A stretch of DNA of 42,171 nt from Sphingomonas faeni. GTDB lineage: Bacteria > Pseudomonadota > Alphaproteobacteria > Sphingomonadales > Sphingomonadaceae. Numbering within the stretch: position 1 is the stretch's first letter; every line of letters begins with the position of its first letter. Below are positions 16,954 to 25,781 of the stretch, in pieces. The DNA lies in assembly GCF_024273235.1 (NCBI RefSeq), contig NZ_JANBVH010000037.1, positions 1 to 42,171 of the forward strand, in the 5' to 3' direction. A model generated the notes under the pieces. That model made no database searches, was not told where the DNA came from, and worked only from the letters and a program-made list of their open reading frames with translations. A program made the translations under genes and the position numbers.

Positions 16954-19947
16954 TCACATGTCGAAGTCGTAATCGTGGTCGATTTCGATCTCGGGCTCCT
17001 TTATCAGCTCTTTCACGGGAACCGGCGCTTGCCGGATAGCCTCCGGGGCTGGTTTGGTAGGCTCGCTGCCAATGGATCGGAGGGCGGCGCTCATTGCGTC
17101 CAGCTGGCGACGATCGCTTGCGCCTGGATCGTCCAGTCGGGGCAGCTCGCCCGTGGCTGGATCGAACCGCTCCCTGCCGGAAAGTGAGAGCTCGGGTGCC
17201 ACGTCGCTTGCGTGCGGAACGTCACCACGATGCGCCTCGATCGCGCTAGCGAGTGCTTTCTTGTCGTCGGTGTGCAGCGACACGTCCTCGCGCGCGCGGG
17301 TCTGGAGCACGTAGTAGAGGCTCTCGCTGTTGAGCAGCCTGTCGCGGCTGTCCATCACCGTGATCGCGCGATCGACCGTCATCCCTTGCGCACGGTGCAT
17401 GTTGATCACGGCGCCATGGCCAAGCCGCTCGCGCATCGGGTCGTCGGGCCCGATCACATGATTCCGGTCACGGCCGGACAGGTGGAGCGTGTCGCCATCG
17501 ATCGCAGTAAGGGTCACTGCGGCACCGTTCGACATCCCACGCTTCAGGTCGCTGGCCGTAAAGACCAGGCGATCACCCTCGCGCACCTCGATCTCGCCGG
17601 GAACGGAGAGCGCGGCCCCCTCCCCTCCCGATCGGAGGCTCTTGGGATCGAAGAGCCCGGTGTGACCGTCACGGGCGAGCTCGAGCATACCGCTCGCCCG
17701 ATCGATCAAGCCAACCTCGTAGGATCCCGGCACAAGCCCTGACTGGTGGCGGTAGATGTCGAGCCGCATACCCTCAGCCCAGTGCCGGATCTGGCGCAGC
17801 TCCTCACGGGTAAGGTTCAGCGTATCCCAGCTCCGCAGGCTCACGGCATCCTCGCCAAGCTTGCCCTGAGCAAGCAGCTCGGCCCTGACCGTTTCCAGCA
17901 CGGCTTCGCGCAGGACGTGGCCTGAGGTGAGCAAGGCGGTGCGGTCGCGCTCCTCGGGCAAAAGCTTCAGATACTCGACGACGGCCGCTCCCGCCGGATG
18001 AGCGCTCTCCTGCACCTTGTCCGCGAGCCGTTCGAAGGCGGCAACGACCCTGCCCTCGCGCGCAAGGGAAGCGGCATCACGGAGCACATCGGTCTTTTGG
18101 CGCCGGTTCTCGGTGAGCCGCACCGTCGGAGCTCCCGCCTCCTGCAGCAGCGCGAAGGGTCGCCCCGCCTCAACCGCCGGGATTTGCTTCACATCGCCTA
18201 CCAAGACCAACTTGGCGACGTCGCCGTTCCGGGCGACCTCGAACAGCCCGGCAAGCTGACGCGAGGACACCATGGAGGCCTCCTCCAGCACCACAACCTT
18301 GCCCTTCATCAGCGCCGAAAGTTGCTCGTTCGGCTTGGCCGGGCCGGCGCGGCTACCATGCTCCTTCAGCACGGATGCGAGCGAGCGCACCTCCAGCCCC
18401 CGTCCGGTCAGGTCATCCAACAACTTGTTCTGCGGGACCAGTACCAGCATCCGCGCCCCTACTTCCGCGCCAATCTCCCGTACGAGTTCGAAGAGGAACG
18501 ACTTGCCGGTGCCGGCATCGCCTTGGACGACCTGGATGCGGTTGGTGCCGGACAGCATGGCGTGCGCCGCAACGCGCTGTTCAGCGGAAAGTGTGACCTC
18601 GCGCCGATCGGCCGCGCGGTCGAGTGCGGTGTCGACCGAGGCCGCATCGAGGATGGGTGTCCCCTGCCCCACCCCGCCATGCGCGGCCGCAACCAGCGCC
18701 TTTTCCGTCACCAGCATGTCGCGGGTCGTGAGCCGGTCTGCGTGCAGGCTGCCACGCGGCCCCGAGATGAGGACACCCGCCTCGCGCAGCCGCTCGATGC
18801 GCGCCTCGATACCGCGCACCGTCGCGCCCTTCTCGGCCAGATCGAGGCTGCTCTTCAGCAGGTCCGCGTAGGTGAAGCTCGCTTCTCGCTCGCCGAGGTG
18901 CCGAACGCCGGCCGCGACCGCGTAGCCGCTCGCCAGTTCGCCGCTCCGGCGCACCGCATCCGTGCCGTGGAGCAGCGGCTCGGGTCGTGGTCCGAAGGCA
19001 TGGGTGATGCGCTCGAGCAAAGCGGCACCCCAGGCACGCACAGTGCTCAATACCGACCGCGGCCGCTCGACTCCTCGCGCGGCGTCCACGACGGCGGAGA
19101 TGGCGGCACCATGTACCTCGGCCTTCTCGGCCCACATGGCGCGGGCAACCGTGGCATCGCCCGCCTGTTTGGCATCGCGGGTACTGACCGCGATCGTCTC
19201 CATCGCCTTGGGGCCGGAGGCGCCGAGCTCAGCCGCCCGGCTGAGGATCTGTTCGCGCCGGGCGCTAAACGCATCGATTGCGGCACGCGGTATACCGCTG
19301 ATCTCGAATTGGCCGTGCTTGCCGGTGATCTCGGTCCGGTAGCCGAGCTGCTCCAACCGGGCACGGAAGTCGGCGTGGAAGACGGCACCGATGGTGCTAG
19401 AGTGCTTCCACAGGGCCGGATTGTGCAGGGCGACCCAGCGGCCGTCGCCGCGTTGCGCGGCGTTCGCCACGACGACATGGGCATGTGCCTGCGGATCGAG
19501 CTTTCGGCTCAGGTCATGGTGAAAGATCGCGTACACCAGGCGACCGGGCTCGATCACCGCGCCGGCCTTGCCTGACCGCACCTCCCCGAACCGCTCCTCG
19601 GCCCACGCCATGGTGCTCCGAATAGCTTCGGCAAATGCCGGCATGACCCGCTCATCGCGTCCGATCAAGGCGACCAGCGACACTGACTTCGGCGCGCTGA
19701 ACGTCAGCTCGAAACCCGGCGCTCGCTCGCCGTTGCCGCCTCTTGCAATGACGGCCCCGTTGGGCAGTTTGCCGTCCAGCACCTCGGAGAATGTTCCGGC
19801 ATCCACGGTGCCGGACAGACCGAGTTCCTCGGCCCCTCCCCCGCCCCATTCTGACGGTCCCGCCTGCTCGCCGGTGTAGTAGTTGTCGGCCGCGTAATAG
19901 CTCGCCGCATCCCCGCCGCCGGCGATCGAGTTTGGGCGAACGGTCAC
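16954..19947 (-). CDS. MobF relaxase/helicase (TrwC/TraA-like)
   Basis: A 997-aa conjugative relaxase. The N-terminal relaxase domain has catalytic tyrosines at 17-18 and 23-24 (SYYAADNYYTGE) and the metal-binding three-His motif in DPQAHAHVVVANA. The C-terminal half is a RecD-like 5'-3' helicase: Walker A GDAGTGKS, Walker B VVLEEASM, a VLVGDVKQIPAVEAG motif and the late INMHRAQGMTVDRAIT motif. It would nick oriT, stay covalently bound to the 5' end and unwind the transferred strand. It starts with a GTG that overlaps the stop of the upstream gene, so the three-gene set is coupled. No coupling protein or mating-pair genes are in the window, so the plasmid is at least mobilisable here. Confidence 0.95.
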   Translation of the reverse strand: MTVRPNSIAGGGDAASYYAADNYYTGEQAGPSEWGGGGAEELGLSGTVDAGTFSEVLDGKLPNGAVIARGGNGERAPGFELTFSAPKSVSLVALIGRDERVMPAFAEAIRSTMAWAEERFGEVRSGKAGAVIEPGRLVYAIFHHDLSRKLDPQAHAHVVVANAAQRGDGRWVALHNPALWKHSSTIGAVFHADFRARLEQLGYRTEITGKHGQFEISGIPRAAIDAFSARREQILSRAAELGASGPKAMETIAVSTRDAKQAGDATVARAMWAEKAEVHGAAISAVVDAARGVERPRSVLSTVRAWGAALLERITHAFGPRPEPLLHGTDAVRRSGELASGYAVAAGVRHLGEREASFTYADLLKSSLDLAEKGATVRGIEARIERLREAGVLISGPRGSLHADRLTTRDMLVTEKALVAAAHGGVGQGTPILDAASVDTALDRAADRREVTLSAEQRVAAHAMLSGTNRIQVVQGDAGTGKSFLFELVREIGAEVGARMLVLVPQNKLLDDLTGRGLEVRSLASVLKEHGSRAGPAKPNEQLSALMKGKVVVLEEASMVSSRQLAGLFEVARNGDVAKLVLVGDVKQIPAVEAGRPFALLQEAGAPTVRLTENRRQKTDVLRDAASLAREGRVVAAFERLADKVQESAHPAGAAVVEYLKLLPEERDRTALLTSGHVLREAVLETVRAELLAQGKLGEDAVSLRSWDTLNLTREELRQIRHWAEGMRLDIYRHQSGLVPGSYEVGLIDRASGMLELARDGHTGLFDPKSLRSGGEGAALSVPGEIEVREGDRLVFTASDLKRGMSNGAAVTLTAIDGDTLHLSGRDRNHVIGPDDPMRERLGHGAVINMHRAQGMTVDRAITVMDSRDRLLNSESLYYVLQTRAREDVSLHTDDKKALASAIEAHRGDVPHASDVAPELSLSGRERFDPATGELPRLDDPGASDRRQLDAMSAALRSIGSEPTKPAPEAIRQAPVPVKELIKEPEIEIDHDYDFDM

Positions 19948-20756
19948 GGCGTCTTGCTTTCCAGAGGCGGAAAGGTGAGCCGGCAGGGAAACGGCTTCTT
20001 CATGCGCTTAGCATGGGCCGCGCACTCGGCGTACCGGACCCGAAATGTGTCACTGGCGAGAAGGCCTTTTGTCTCCGCCATGAGCTCGCCAGTCGTGCGC
20101 CCATCGCCTGCCAAGCTCCATGCCGCAGGTACCGCGTCACTTTCACCCAGGAGACGAATTGAGAGCCAGCGGGTAGGTGCGGTATTGGCGAACAGCAGAC
20201 AGATCAGAACAAGTCCAGCGATGCCAAGGGCGGCACCTACGCCAAGCTTTGTACGCGTATCCGACTGACGCTTCTCAATCCGGTCGAGCTGCTTTCCGAA
20301 GCCCTTTGCCTGCTCCTCGACGGCTTTAGTGACATTGCCAACGGAGACGGCGAGAGCACCCTGCGCTTCCTTGAACAGGACCGTGAAGTCGGTCTGGAAC
20401 TTCGCGATCAAATCGCGGAGATGTCCGGTCCCGCCGGTCTCCTTGATGGTGGTCTTGATCGCGTCGAAACCTGCGTTCAAGGCGCCGGGTAGGTCCTTCG
20501 ATTGTTGGGCGATCAGGGCCGAGACGCGACGGGTAACCTCGCCGATTTGAGCGGTCTGTTCCTCCATCCGATCGGCATGGCGGCGCTCGCGCTGTTGACG
20601 CACGGACAAGGCCGCTTGGGCCTCCCTGTCGAACATGGTGGTGACCGCCTGTTCCACGAGATCACGGATGGGGATGTTGCGCCGCTTGGACTCGGCGTCC
20701 AGCCGGCTGTGGACGTCACTCGAGACGTCGATGCGCCTGCGACCAGCGTCGGTCAT
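19944..20756 (-). CDS. Membrane-anchored mobilisation accessory protein (hypothetical)
   Basis: A 270-aa protein between the RHH gene and the relaxase, overlapping both by four bases. The N-terminus (RRRIDVSSDVHSRLDAESKRRNIPIRDLVEQAVTTMFD) looks like a ribbon-helix-helix DNA-binding domain. A long charged helical or coiled-coil section (about 45-170) follows, then one transmembrane helix (LGVGAALGIAGLVLICLLFA, about 183-202) and a 70-residue tail with two Cys. This suggests a protein that binds the oriT region and tethers the relaxosome to the membrane. That role is inferred from domain order and operon position; I do not recognise a named family. Confidence 0.8.
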   Translation of the reverse strand: MTDAGRRRIDVSSDVHSRLDAESKRRNIPIRDLVEQAVTTMFDREAQAALSVRQQRERRHADRMEEQTAQIGEVTRRVSALIAQQSKDLPGALNAGFDAIKTTIKETGGTGHLRDLIAKFQTDFTVLFKEAQGALAVSVGNVTKAVEEQAKGFGKQLDRIEKRQSDTRTKLGVGAALGIAGLVLICLLFANTAPTRWLSIRLLGESDAVPAAWSLAGDGRTTGELMAETKGLLASDTFRVRYAECAAHAKRMKKPFPCRLTFPPLESKTP

Positions 20757-21070
20757 CGCCGCAGTCTCGAACGCGCTTCGGCCAGCATGCGGGTCGCCAG
20801 CTCGGCCCGTCGTTGCCGCAACTCGGCAAGACCCTTCTTGCTGTCGGGGCCACGCCCGACCTGCGCTTCCGCGACGACCTCCAGGCCGGCACGGACCTTG
20901 GTCAGCTGGTCGAGAAGGATCTCGTCCAGCGGCAGCAGCTCGTCTTCGAGTGAGCGCACCAGCGTGTCCGCTACCCAGGCGCTGCGCGTCTTGCCGACCT
21001 GGCCCGCGCGGCGCTCAATGCCGGCGAGCTGGTCGGGTTGCAGGTACACCGTGATCGGTACGCGCGCCAT
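20753..21070 (-). CDS. Ribbon-helix-helix mobilisation protein
   Basis: A 105-aa protein starting MARVPITVYLQPDQLAGIERRAGQVGKTRSAWVADTLVRSLE, a clear RHH DNA-binding domain, followed by a helical tail. It is the first gene of the relaxase operon. Small RHH proteins in this position (compare TrwA of R388) bind oriT, assist nicking and repress the operon. An upstream Met in the same frame is rejected because it reads through the inverted repeats of the presumed oriT; AGAAGG lies just before the chosen ATG at 21070. Its stop overlaps the next start (ATGA). Confidence 0.85.
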   Translation of the reverse strand: MARVPITVYLQPDQLAGIERRAGQVGKTRSAWVADTLVRSLEDELLPLDEILLDQLTKVRAGLEVVAEAQVGRGPDSKKGLAELRQRRAELATRMLAEARSRLRR

Positions 21071-21415
21071 GCGGACACCCCTTCTGCCCGGTAGCGAGTG
21101 TGCATTGCGCCTACGGAGCGCGCAAGGAGGAAGTGCAGAGCAGCGCAAGCAAAAACTGCGGGTTTCCTTGCCCTATCCGCTCTGTGGACCAGGACGGACC
21201 AGATGGTCCGGGCGCAGTATCCGCATAGGACCATGCGGCCGGAACGACGCAAATCTGCCCTTTTCTGCACCCCTTCGGGGTGCATCGGGTGTGCCCCCTA
21301 ACCCCTACTTCTCAGGTCGCTGGATGTTGCTGCTGTTCGGCTGTTCGGGGCTGATCCGGCGTCCGGCGGGGCAACCAGGCCGGCGTACAAGCCGGCCAGT
21401 CGGATCAGTACCGGC
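21071..21415. other. Probable oriT and operon control region
   Basis: A 345-base gene-free stretch in front of the relaxase operon, dense in inverted repeats: TTGCGC/GCGCAA (21105-21125), GGACCA/TGGTCC (21196-21209), CCGCAT/ATGCGG (21221-21238) and the perfect stem TGCACCCC/GGGGTGCA (21266-21284). GGACCA occurs three times (21186, 21196, 21228). Position, repeats and the RHH gene next door fit an oriT. I cannot assign the nic site because it does not match the MobF nic sequences I know. Confidence 0.6.
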
Positions 21416-21787
21416 TCACCTTGTCGAGACTGCCCGTAAGGCCGCGAGGGTCTCCCCGTCCATCGCTTCAACCCTTTGCACCAATCGATCCCGCATGGCG
21501 CGGCGCGCTAACCGGATGAGCAAGGCCAACTCCGGCGCTTCGAACGGGTCGTTGATCGCCAGCTCGCGCGACCGCTCGCCGGCGGTGATGGTGAGGTGGA
21601 AGATGCGGGCGTCGGCTGCCGGCAACGCCGGGTCGGGCCGCGTAAAGAAGTCGATCGCATCGGCATGAGCGACGAGATTGAACCAGTCCTCCGGCGTGAT
21701 TTCGTCGAGCCTGCGACCCTCCTCATGGTAGAGGGTTCCGTGCGCAGTGAACCAGCCCGAGATACCAAGGGTGACGGCGTTCGTCAT
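21416..21787 (-). CDS. Hypothetical protein, paralogue of the gene at 25413
   Basis: A 123-aa soluble protein of unknown function. It shares an architecture with the 122-aa product at 25413-25781: an opening strand (VTLGISGWFTAHGTLYHEEGRR), a helix, a DFFTRPDPALPAADARIFHLTI segment matching DLFTCPDLNGAASFRPDARTYSIRL, then PFEAPELALLIRLARR matching PFEAPELAQLVRTVRR. I do not recognise the family. It is the last gene of the leftward unknown operon and overlaps the gene before it by four bases. It begins MTNAVTLG. Confidence 0.8.
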   Translation of the reverse strand: MTNAVTLGISGWFTAHGTLYHEEGRRLDEITPEDWFNLVAHADAIDFFTRPDPALPAADARIFHLTITAGERSRELAINDPFEAPELALLIRLARRAMRDRLVQRVEAMDGETLAALRAVSTR

Positions 21788-22059
21788 GAGCTTGTACCCT
21801 CCCCTATTCCAGCACCACGCTGATGGTCATGATGGTCGGATTCAGCACCCGGCGACTCAGTTGAATGAAGCGGCATCGCCGCGTTCCCCGGGACGGCTTC
21901 GACCGTGTCGATCGCGTGCTGAAGCCGGGCGGCGGCAAGGGTGCATCCTGCCCGATCGAGCAGCGCCATGGCCATGCGCATCAGGGCCAAAGCCGTCCTG
22001 GTATACCGGTGCTCGACTTCGCTCATCGGGTCGCGTGATCCAGTCTGTCGGGAGGTCAC
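21784..22059 (-). CDS. Small hypothetical protein
   Basis: A 91-aa protein with a helical N-terminal half (EVEHRYTRTALALMRMAMALLDRAGCTLAAARLQHAIDTVE) and a His/Gly-rich disordered tail. No known domain. The GTG at 22059 gives the full length, while Met12 (22026, MSEVEHRY) is an equally good start; neither has a strong ribosome binding site, which would fit coupling to the gene ten bases upstream. Its stop overlaps the next start. Confidence 0.65.
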   Translation of the reverse strand: MTSRQTGSRDPMSEVEHRYTRTALALMRMAMALLDRAGCTLAAARLQHAIDTVEAVPGNAAMPLHSTESPGAESDHHDHQRGAGIGEGTSS

Positions 22060-22068
22060 GGACGCCAG

Positions 22069-22356
22069 TCAGCGGTCCTGCTCGGCGACGGGTCTCAACG
22101 TCAGATGCGGCATCAGGTTGCGCCGGATCTCGTCGTCACTGCCTAGGCCGTACCAGGTCGCGCAATGCTCTTCTTCGGAAAACCGATGCCAGGCTTTGAG
22201 CGCCACTTCCTCGCTGATCGCGATGCCGTCGGAGGCCATCGCAGTCACGATCCGGCGCAGGTCGTGCCGACCGTCGACAAGCATCCGCTGCTCCCACTCG
22301 AGAGGCTTCAGAACCGCTTCATAGCGCAGCCGTTCGTGTCCGGACTGATGGGTCAT
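22069..22356 (-). CDS. Small hypothetical protein
   Basis: A 95-aa acidic, soluble protein with Trp and His in the middle (ALKAWHRFSEEEHCATWYGLGSDDEIRRNLMPHLTL). I recognise no domain. The ATG overlaps the stop of the preceding gene (ATGA at 22353-22356), which supports both its reality and its start. Confidence 0.7.
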   Translation of the reverse strand: MTHQSGHERLRYEAVLKPLEWEQRMLVDGRHDLRRIVTAMASDGIAISEEVALKAWHRFSEEEHCATWYGLGSDDEIRRNLMPHLTLRPVAEQDR

Positions 22357-22748
22357 CCGGCGTCTTCCGAACTCGTCATCGTCGCAGGCATTCCGAGCCG
22401 TTCACGCTGCTCATCGCGGGTTACGTAGCGGTCGGACTTGGCGCCCACGATGTCGGATTCGGAGCCATACCCAGCGATCACGAGAGCGGCCCGGATGAGC
22501 TCGCCAATGTCATGCGACCCGGCCTTCGCTTCGAGGCTCGCGAGCATGGGGTAAGGCAGGTCCAGCTTGACCCGGATCATCCAATCTCCCGCCGCGGTTC
22601 GGGTCGGATAACCGCCATGTCCGGGCTCGCTCCAGTCGGTGCCGGCAAAGATCAGCCGCAGGTCCGTAGAAGGGTCCGCCGACGCATAGGGCGGGGTCTC
22701 ATGGGAGGGCAGAGGCGTCGGTTTAAAGTCGCTCAGGTCGAGGGTCAT
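22353..22748 (-). CDS. Hypothetical protein, possible ribbon-helix-helix fold
   Basis: A 131-aa protein. The central part, MIRVKLDLPYPMLASLEAKAG followed by HDIGELIRAALVIAGY, has the strand-helix-helix order of ribbon-helix-helix DNA-binding domains; the first 50 residues are Pro-rich and probably disordered. The fold is my inference from pattern only. GGAG seven bases before the ATG supports the start, and the end overlaps the next gene. If it binds DNA it could be the regulator of this unknown operon. Confidence 0.7.
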   Translation of the reverse strand: MTLDLSDFKPTPLPSHETPPYASADPSTDLRLIFAGTDWSEPGHGGYPTRTAAGDWMIRVKLDLPYPMLASLEAKAGSHDIGELIRAALVIAGYGSESDIVGAKSDRYVTRDEQRERLGMPATMTSSEDAG

Positions 22749-22801
22749 GATGGAGCTCCATTCAGTGTCTCAGTCGTATGCGAATTGGGCGGATCGACCC
22801 C

Positions 22802-23638
22802 TCAGAGTCCGTAAGTGCAGGGCGTCGAGAAGGTCGGTGCCAGCGCGTCGCGCCGCGACCAGAAGGTGGACTTGCCGTTGGGCGTCAGCCTGGTCGCAGG
22901 CACCGCGATCTCGACCATGGGTCCGCGGATCTGGATGACCGTGCCGCAGTTGGTTACGGTGCCGATCGCGAGCTCACGCCGAAACGTCTCGCGGTGCTTC
23001 TGCTCGGCCTCGCGATCGGCGACGTAGCTGTCCTGCGCGCGCTGGAACCATGCCGCCGAACGGATCTGGTCGGGGCGGTAGGCGTAGACCGCGGTGCGGG
23101 TCGGGACCATCGACACGCGGCTCATCAGCCGGCTGCCGAGGTCGCCTTTGGTAGCGACTTCGGTCGTATCGTAGGTGATCGCGACGAAGCCGCCGAGCAC
23201 CTGGTCGGCGCCGCGCGAGCACACCGCCGAGCTGCCGGACCAGAAGTGCTTGGACTCGCCCCGGGGCGGCAACCTGCGACCGAGCGCGCGATCACGGAAG
23301 GTGCGCGCCGCGTCGCCGTCTTCCGGTTCGATCCGACCGCCCTTGGCGGCGCATTCCTGCGCGAATGCATCGCGGGCGCGCTCGGCCGTCGCCGAGCCGT
23401 TGGCGGTGATCTTTTCGGAGAAGAAGCGGTAGCCGATGATCTCGTCGGCGTCGTCGAGCAGCGGAAAGACCTGCGGCGACGGGCGGGTCCGAAGCGACCC
23501 GCTCGTCTTCATGTCGGTATCGCCGCCGATGGTGATGAGGAAGCCGGCAATACCGGGTGACTGCTGCGCCATGGCCGGAATGCCCGCCAGAGCCGCTGTG
23601 AGCGCCGCTAAGGCCTGAAATGCACCCTGCCCTGCCAT
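22802..23638 (-). CDS. Hypothetical exported protein
   Basis: A 278-aa protein with an apparent Sec signal peptide (hydrophobic FQALAALTAALAGIPAMA, cleavage predicted after AMA before QQ). The mature part has no membrane helix and contains Cys pairs that could form disulphides (AQECAAKGG, AVCSRGAD, TNCGTV, FSTPCTYGL). The YRPDQIRSAAWFQRAQDSYVADREAEQKHRETFRRELA region is a long charged helix. I do not recognise a family; a periplasmic role is inferred. GGAGG before the ATG supports the start. It is the first gene left of the IS110 insertion, 54 bases before the 22353-22748 gene. Confidence 0.8.
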   Translation of the reverse strand: MAGQGAFQALAALTAALAGIPAMAQQSPGIAGFLITIGGDTDMKTSGSLRTRPSPQVFPLLDDADEIIGYRFFSEKITANGSATAERARDAFAQECAAKGGRIEPEDGDAARTFRDRALGRRLPPRGESKHFWSGSSAVCSRGADQVLGGFVAITYDTTEVATKGDLGSRLMSRVSMVPTRTAVYAYRPDQIRSAAWFQRAQDSYVADREAEQKHRETFRRELAIGTVTNCGTVIQIRGPMVEIAVPATRLTPNGKSTFWSRRDALAPTFSTPCTYGL

Positions 23639-23799
23639 AACTGCCTCCTCGTCGTCTGGAGGCGTTCTCCGGCCCGTAAGCCGGGTGTTAGGAACCCGGG
23701 CTCTCGCGCGAGCGCTGCCGCTTGTGGGTTAGCTGCTGCCCAGGCGACGGCGAGAGGCGTATCCTTTTTCGACCAACGGTGACGGGAAGGGAGCAAGTC

Positions 23800-24963
23800 A
23801 TGTCGAAGAAGATCGTGGCGCCGGCCTATGTCGCGGCGATGGCGCGGGCGGAGGCGGATCCGGCGTCAGCGCGGTTCTGGGTGGGGCTGGATATCGGGTT
23901 CAAGAGCACGGCGGTTTGCGTGGTCGATGTCGACGGCGCAGTGGTCCACCAGGTGTCGATGAAGAGCCACGCGACCGAGATCGGCCGCTACCTGCGCCGC
24001 AACTTCAAGTCGCATGTGACGCTGATCGGCATGGAGACGGGCGGTTTGTCGCCGCACCTGGCGGGCAAGCTGCGCGAGCAGGGCTTCCAGGTGGCGGTGC
24101 TCGATGCGCTACAGGTCCACCGGGTGCTGTCGGTGAAGCGCAACAAGACCGACACCAACGACGCGCGCGGCATCGCCGAGATCACGCGCAGCGGCCGCGA
24201 CTATCTGACCGAGGTCTACGTCAAGTCGAACCTGTGTTTCGAGGTCCGGGCGTCGCTGATCATGCGCGACCGCCTGGTCAAGCAGCGGCGCGAAACCGAG
24301 GCGATGATCCGCGGTCTGGTCCGGGTCTATGGCGGACGGATCGAACCCGGCAGCGACAGCCCGGCGACGTTCCGCGAACGGGCCATCGACCAGCTGTGCC
24401 TCATCGCCGACACCGAAGGCGTCGACCTGCGCCCGCGCATCATCCCGCTTCTCGACCTGTGCGAGCGCTTCTACATCGAGGCCGGGCGGATCGAGCGCGA
24501 GCTGGACCTGCTCGCCGCGTCCCATCCGGTGTGCAAGCGGTTCATGGAGATCCCCGGCATCGGCACAATCACGGCGCTGTCCTTCTACAGCGCGATCGAG
24601 GACCCGACCCGGTTCCGGCATGTCGACGATGTCGCGGCCTATCTCGGCCTGACGCCGCGCGTCTACCAGTCGGGCGAGAGCCTGACGCACGGCGGGATCA
24701 GCAAGATGGGCAACCAGCTCACCCGCACGCATCTGGTCGGCGCCGCGACGGTCATGCTGGCGAACACCAGGTCGTTCAGCACGCTCAAGGACTGGGGCAT
24801 GAAGCTCAGCAAGCGCGTCGGCTTCAACAAGGCCAAGGTCGCGCTCGCCCGCAAGCTGGCGATCGTGATGTTCAGCCTGTGGCGCGACTGCACCCATTTC
24901 ATGGCCAAGGCCGCCGACGTGGGGCCGCACCGCGACCTGATGCGGGCACGCGCCAGCGCATAG
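23800..24963 (+). CDS. IS110-family transposase (copy 3)
   Basis: A 387-aa transposase of a different IS110 branch from the two at the left end. It has the RuvC-like DEDD N-terminus (WVGLDIGFKSTAVCVVD; MSKKIVAP start), the NKTDTNDARGIAEI block, the EIPGIGTITALSFYSAIEDPTRF segment and the AYLGLTPRVYQSGESLTHGGISKMGN signature. GGGAG before the ATG at 23800 sets the start; the open frame upstream is ignored. It points opposite to the genes on both sides and appears to split a leftward operon of unknown genes between 23638 and 25413. The gene is intact. Confidence 0.93.
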   Translation: MSKKIVAPAYVAAMARAEADPASARFWVGLDIGFKSTAVCVVDVDGAVVHQVSMKSHATEIGRYLRRNFKSHVTLIGMETGGLSPHLAGKLREQGFQVAVLDALQVHRVLSVKRNKTDTNDARGIAEITRSGRDYLTEVYVKSNLCFEVRASLIMRDRLVKQRRETEAMIRGLVRVYGGRIEPGSDSPATFRERAIDQLCLIADTEGVDLRPRIIPLLDLCERFYIEAGRIERELDLLAASHPVCKRFMEIPGIGTITALSFYSAIEDPTRFRHVDDVAAYLGLTPRVYQSGESLTHGGISKMGNQLTRTHLVGAATVMLANTRSFSTLKDWGMKLSKRVGFNKAKVALARKLAIVMFSLWRDCTHFMAKAADVGPHRDLMRARASA

Positions 24964-25412
24964 ACAATTTCAGGGTCACACCAGGTTCGTCCGCACAAGA
25001 GCGGCGAAACCATCCTCCCGGGAGGCGGAGGGACAGGAGACTTCGGGCCTAAAGGTGAGGTGGCGACAACCTCGTGATGCTTGTTGAAGCTCCACCCTTT
25101 GCACGTAAATGCCCATAATGCGGCAGGCGACAGGCCTAAAGGCCACGCCACGCGCCCGACCGCGAAGAGACTGTTGCACTCCGGGAGCGATGACGGATGA
25201 TCTTGCAAAGATCCGACAAGGAGCAGATCATGAGGTAGCGGAAAAAGTCGGGATATTCCTCACACCGAGGGGCAGCAGCTAGAGACTTTAGGCGGAGCCC
25301 TGGACATGCGCGACAGCCACCCGGCCGACAAACATGTCGACCGGCCGAGAGACTCTGAGGTTCCTACGCCTCACCGCCAGGACTGACCGGGCGGCGCGCG
25401 GATGCTATCACG
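24964..25412. other. Non-coding right flank of IS110 copy 3
   Basis: About 450 bases with no gene I can support. Part of it is presumably the 3' untranslated end of the insertion sequence. A partial inverted repeat (GGCCGACA near 25322 and TGTCGACCGGCC near 25335) is visible. No sign of an element boundary can be fixed by eye. Confidence 0.45.
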
Positions 25413-25781
25413 TCATTGGCACGGGGAAAACGGGAAGGTTGCTCGCTCCCCTGCCCTACAGCGGCGCACGGTCCGGACCAGTTGCGCCAGCTCCGGTGCC
25501 TCGAACGGCTCAGGCACCGTCAGCAGCCGCGAGTGACCGCCATGGACGAGGCGGATGCTGTACGTGCGAGCGTCAGGGCGGAATGATGCAGCCCCATTCA
25601 GATCCGGGCAGGTGAACAAATCACTCGCCTCGGCCGCGGTGAGCAGCTCGGCGACCAGTGTCGGATCGAGATCGGCGAGATGGCGAACCCGCTCGCCAGC
25701 CCGGCTGGGAAAGTGCGCGATCCCGCCGAAGATCGTCACGCCGACCAGATCCCCGCCTGTTTCCGGCTTAGAGCCGGTCAC
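25413..25781 (-). CDS. Hypothetical protein, paralogue of the gene at 21416
   Basis: A 122-aa soluble protein sharing the ordered blocks F-T-x-PD, PDAR-x-(Y/F) and PFEAPELA-x-L with the product at 21416-21787. Its own segments are VGVTIFGGIAHFPSRAGERVRHL, ASDLFTCPDL, PDARTYSIRLVHGG and EPFEAPELAQLVRTVRRC. Function unknown. It overlaps the upstream membrane-protein gene by four bases and ends where the IS110 flank begins. Confidence 0.8.
   Translation of the reverse strand: MTGSKPETGGDLVGVTIFGGIAHFPSRAGERVRHLADLDPTLVAELLTAAEASDLFTCPDLNGAASFRPDARTYSIRLVHGGHSRLLTVPEPFEAPELAQLVRTVRRCRAGERATFPFSPCQ

Noticed and set aside
17998..19575. A 525-residue plus-strand open frame
   Set aside because: It is antisense to the relaxase gene, which has clear motifs; long antisense frames are expected in GC-rich coding DNA.
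21266..21284. Rho-independent terminator
   Set aside because: The stem is followed by no T-run on either strand, and its location fits oriT better.
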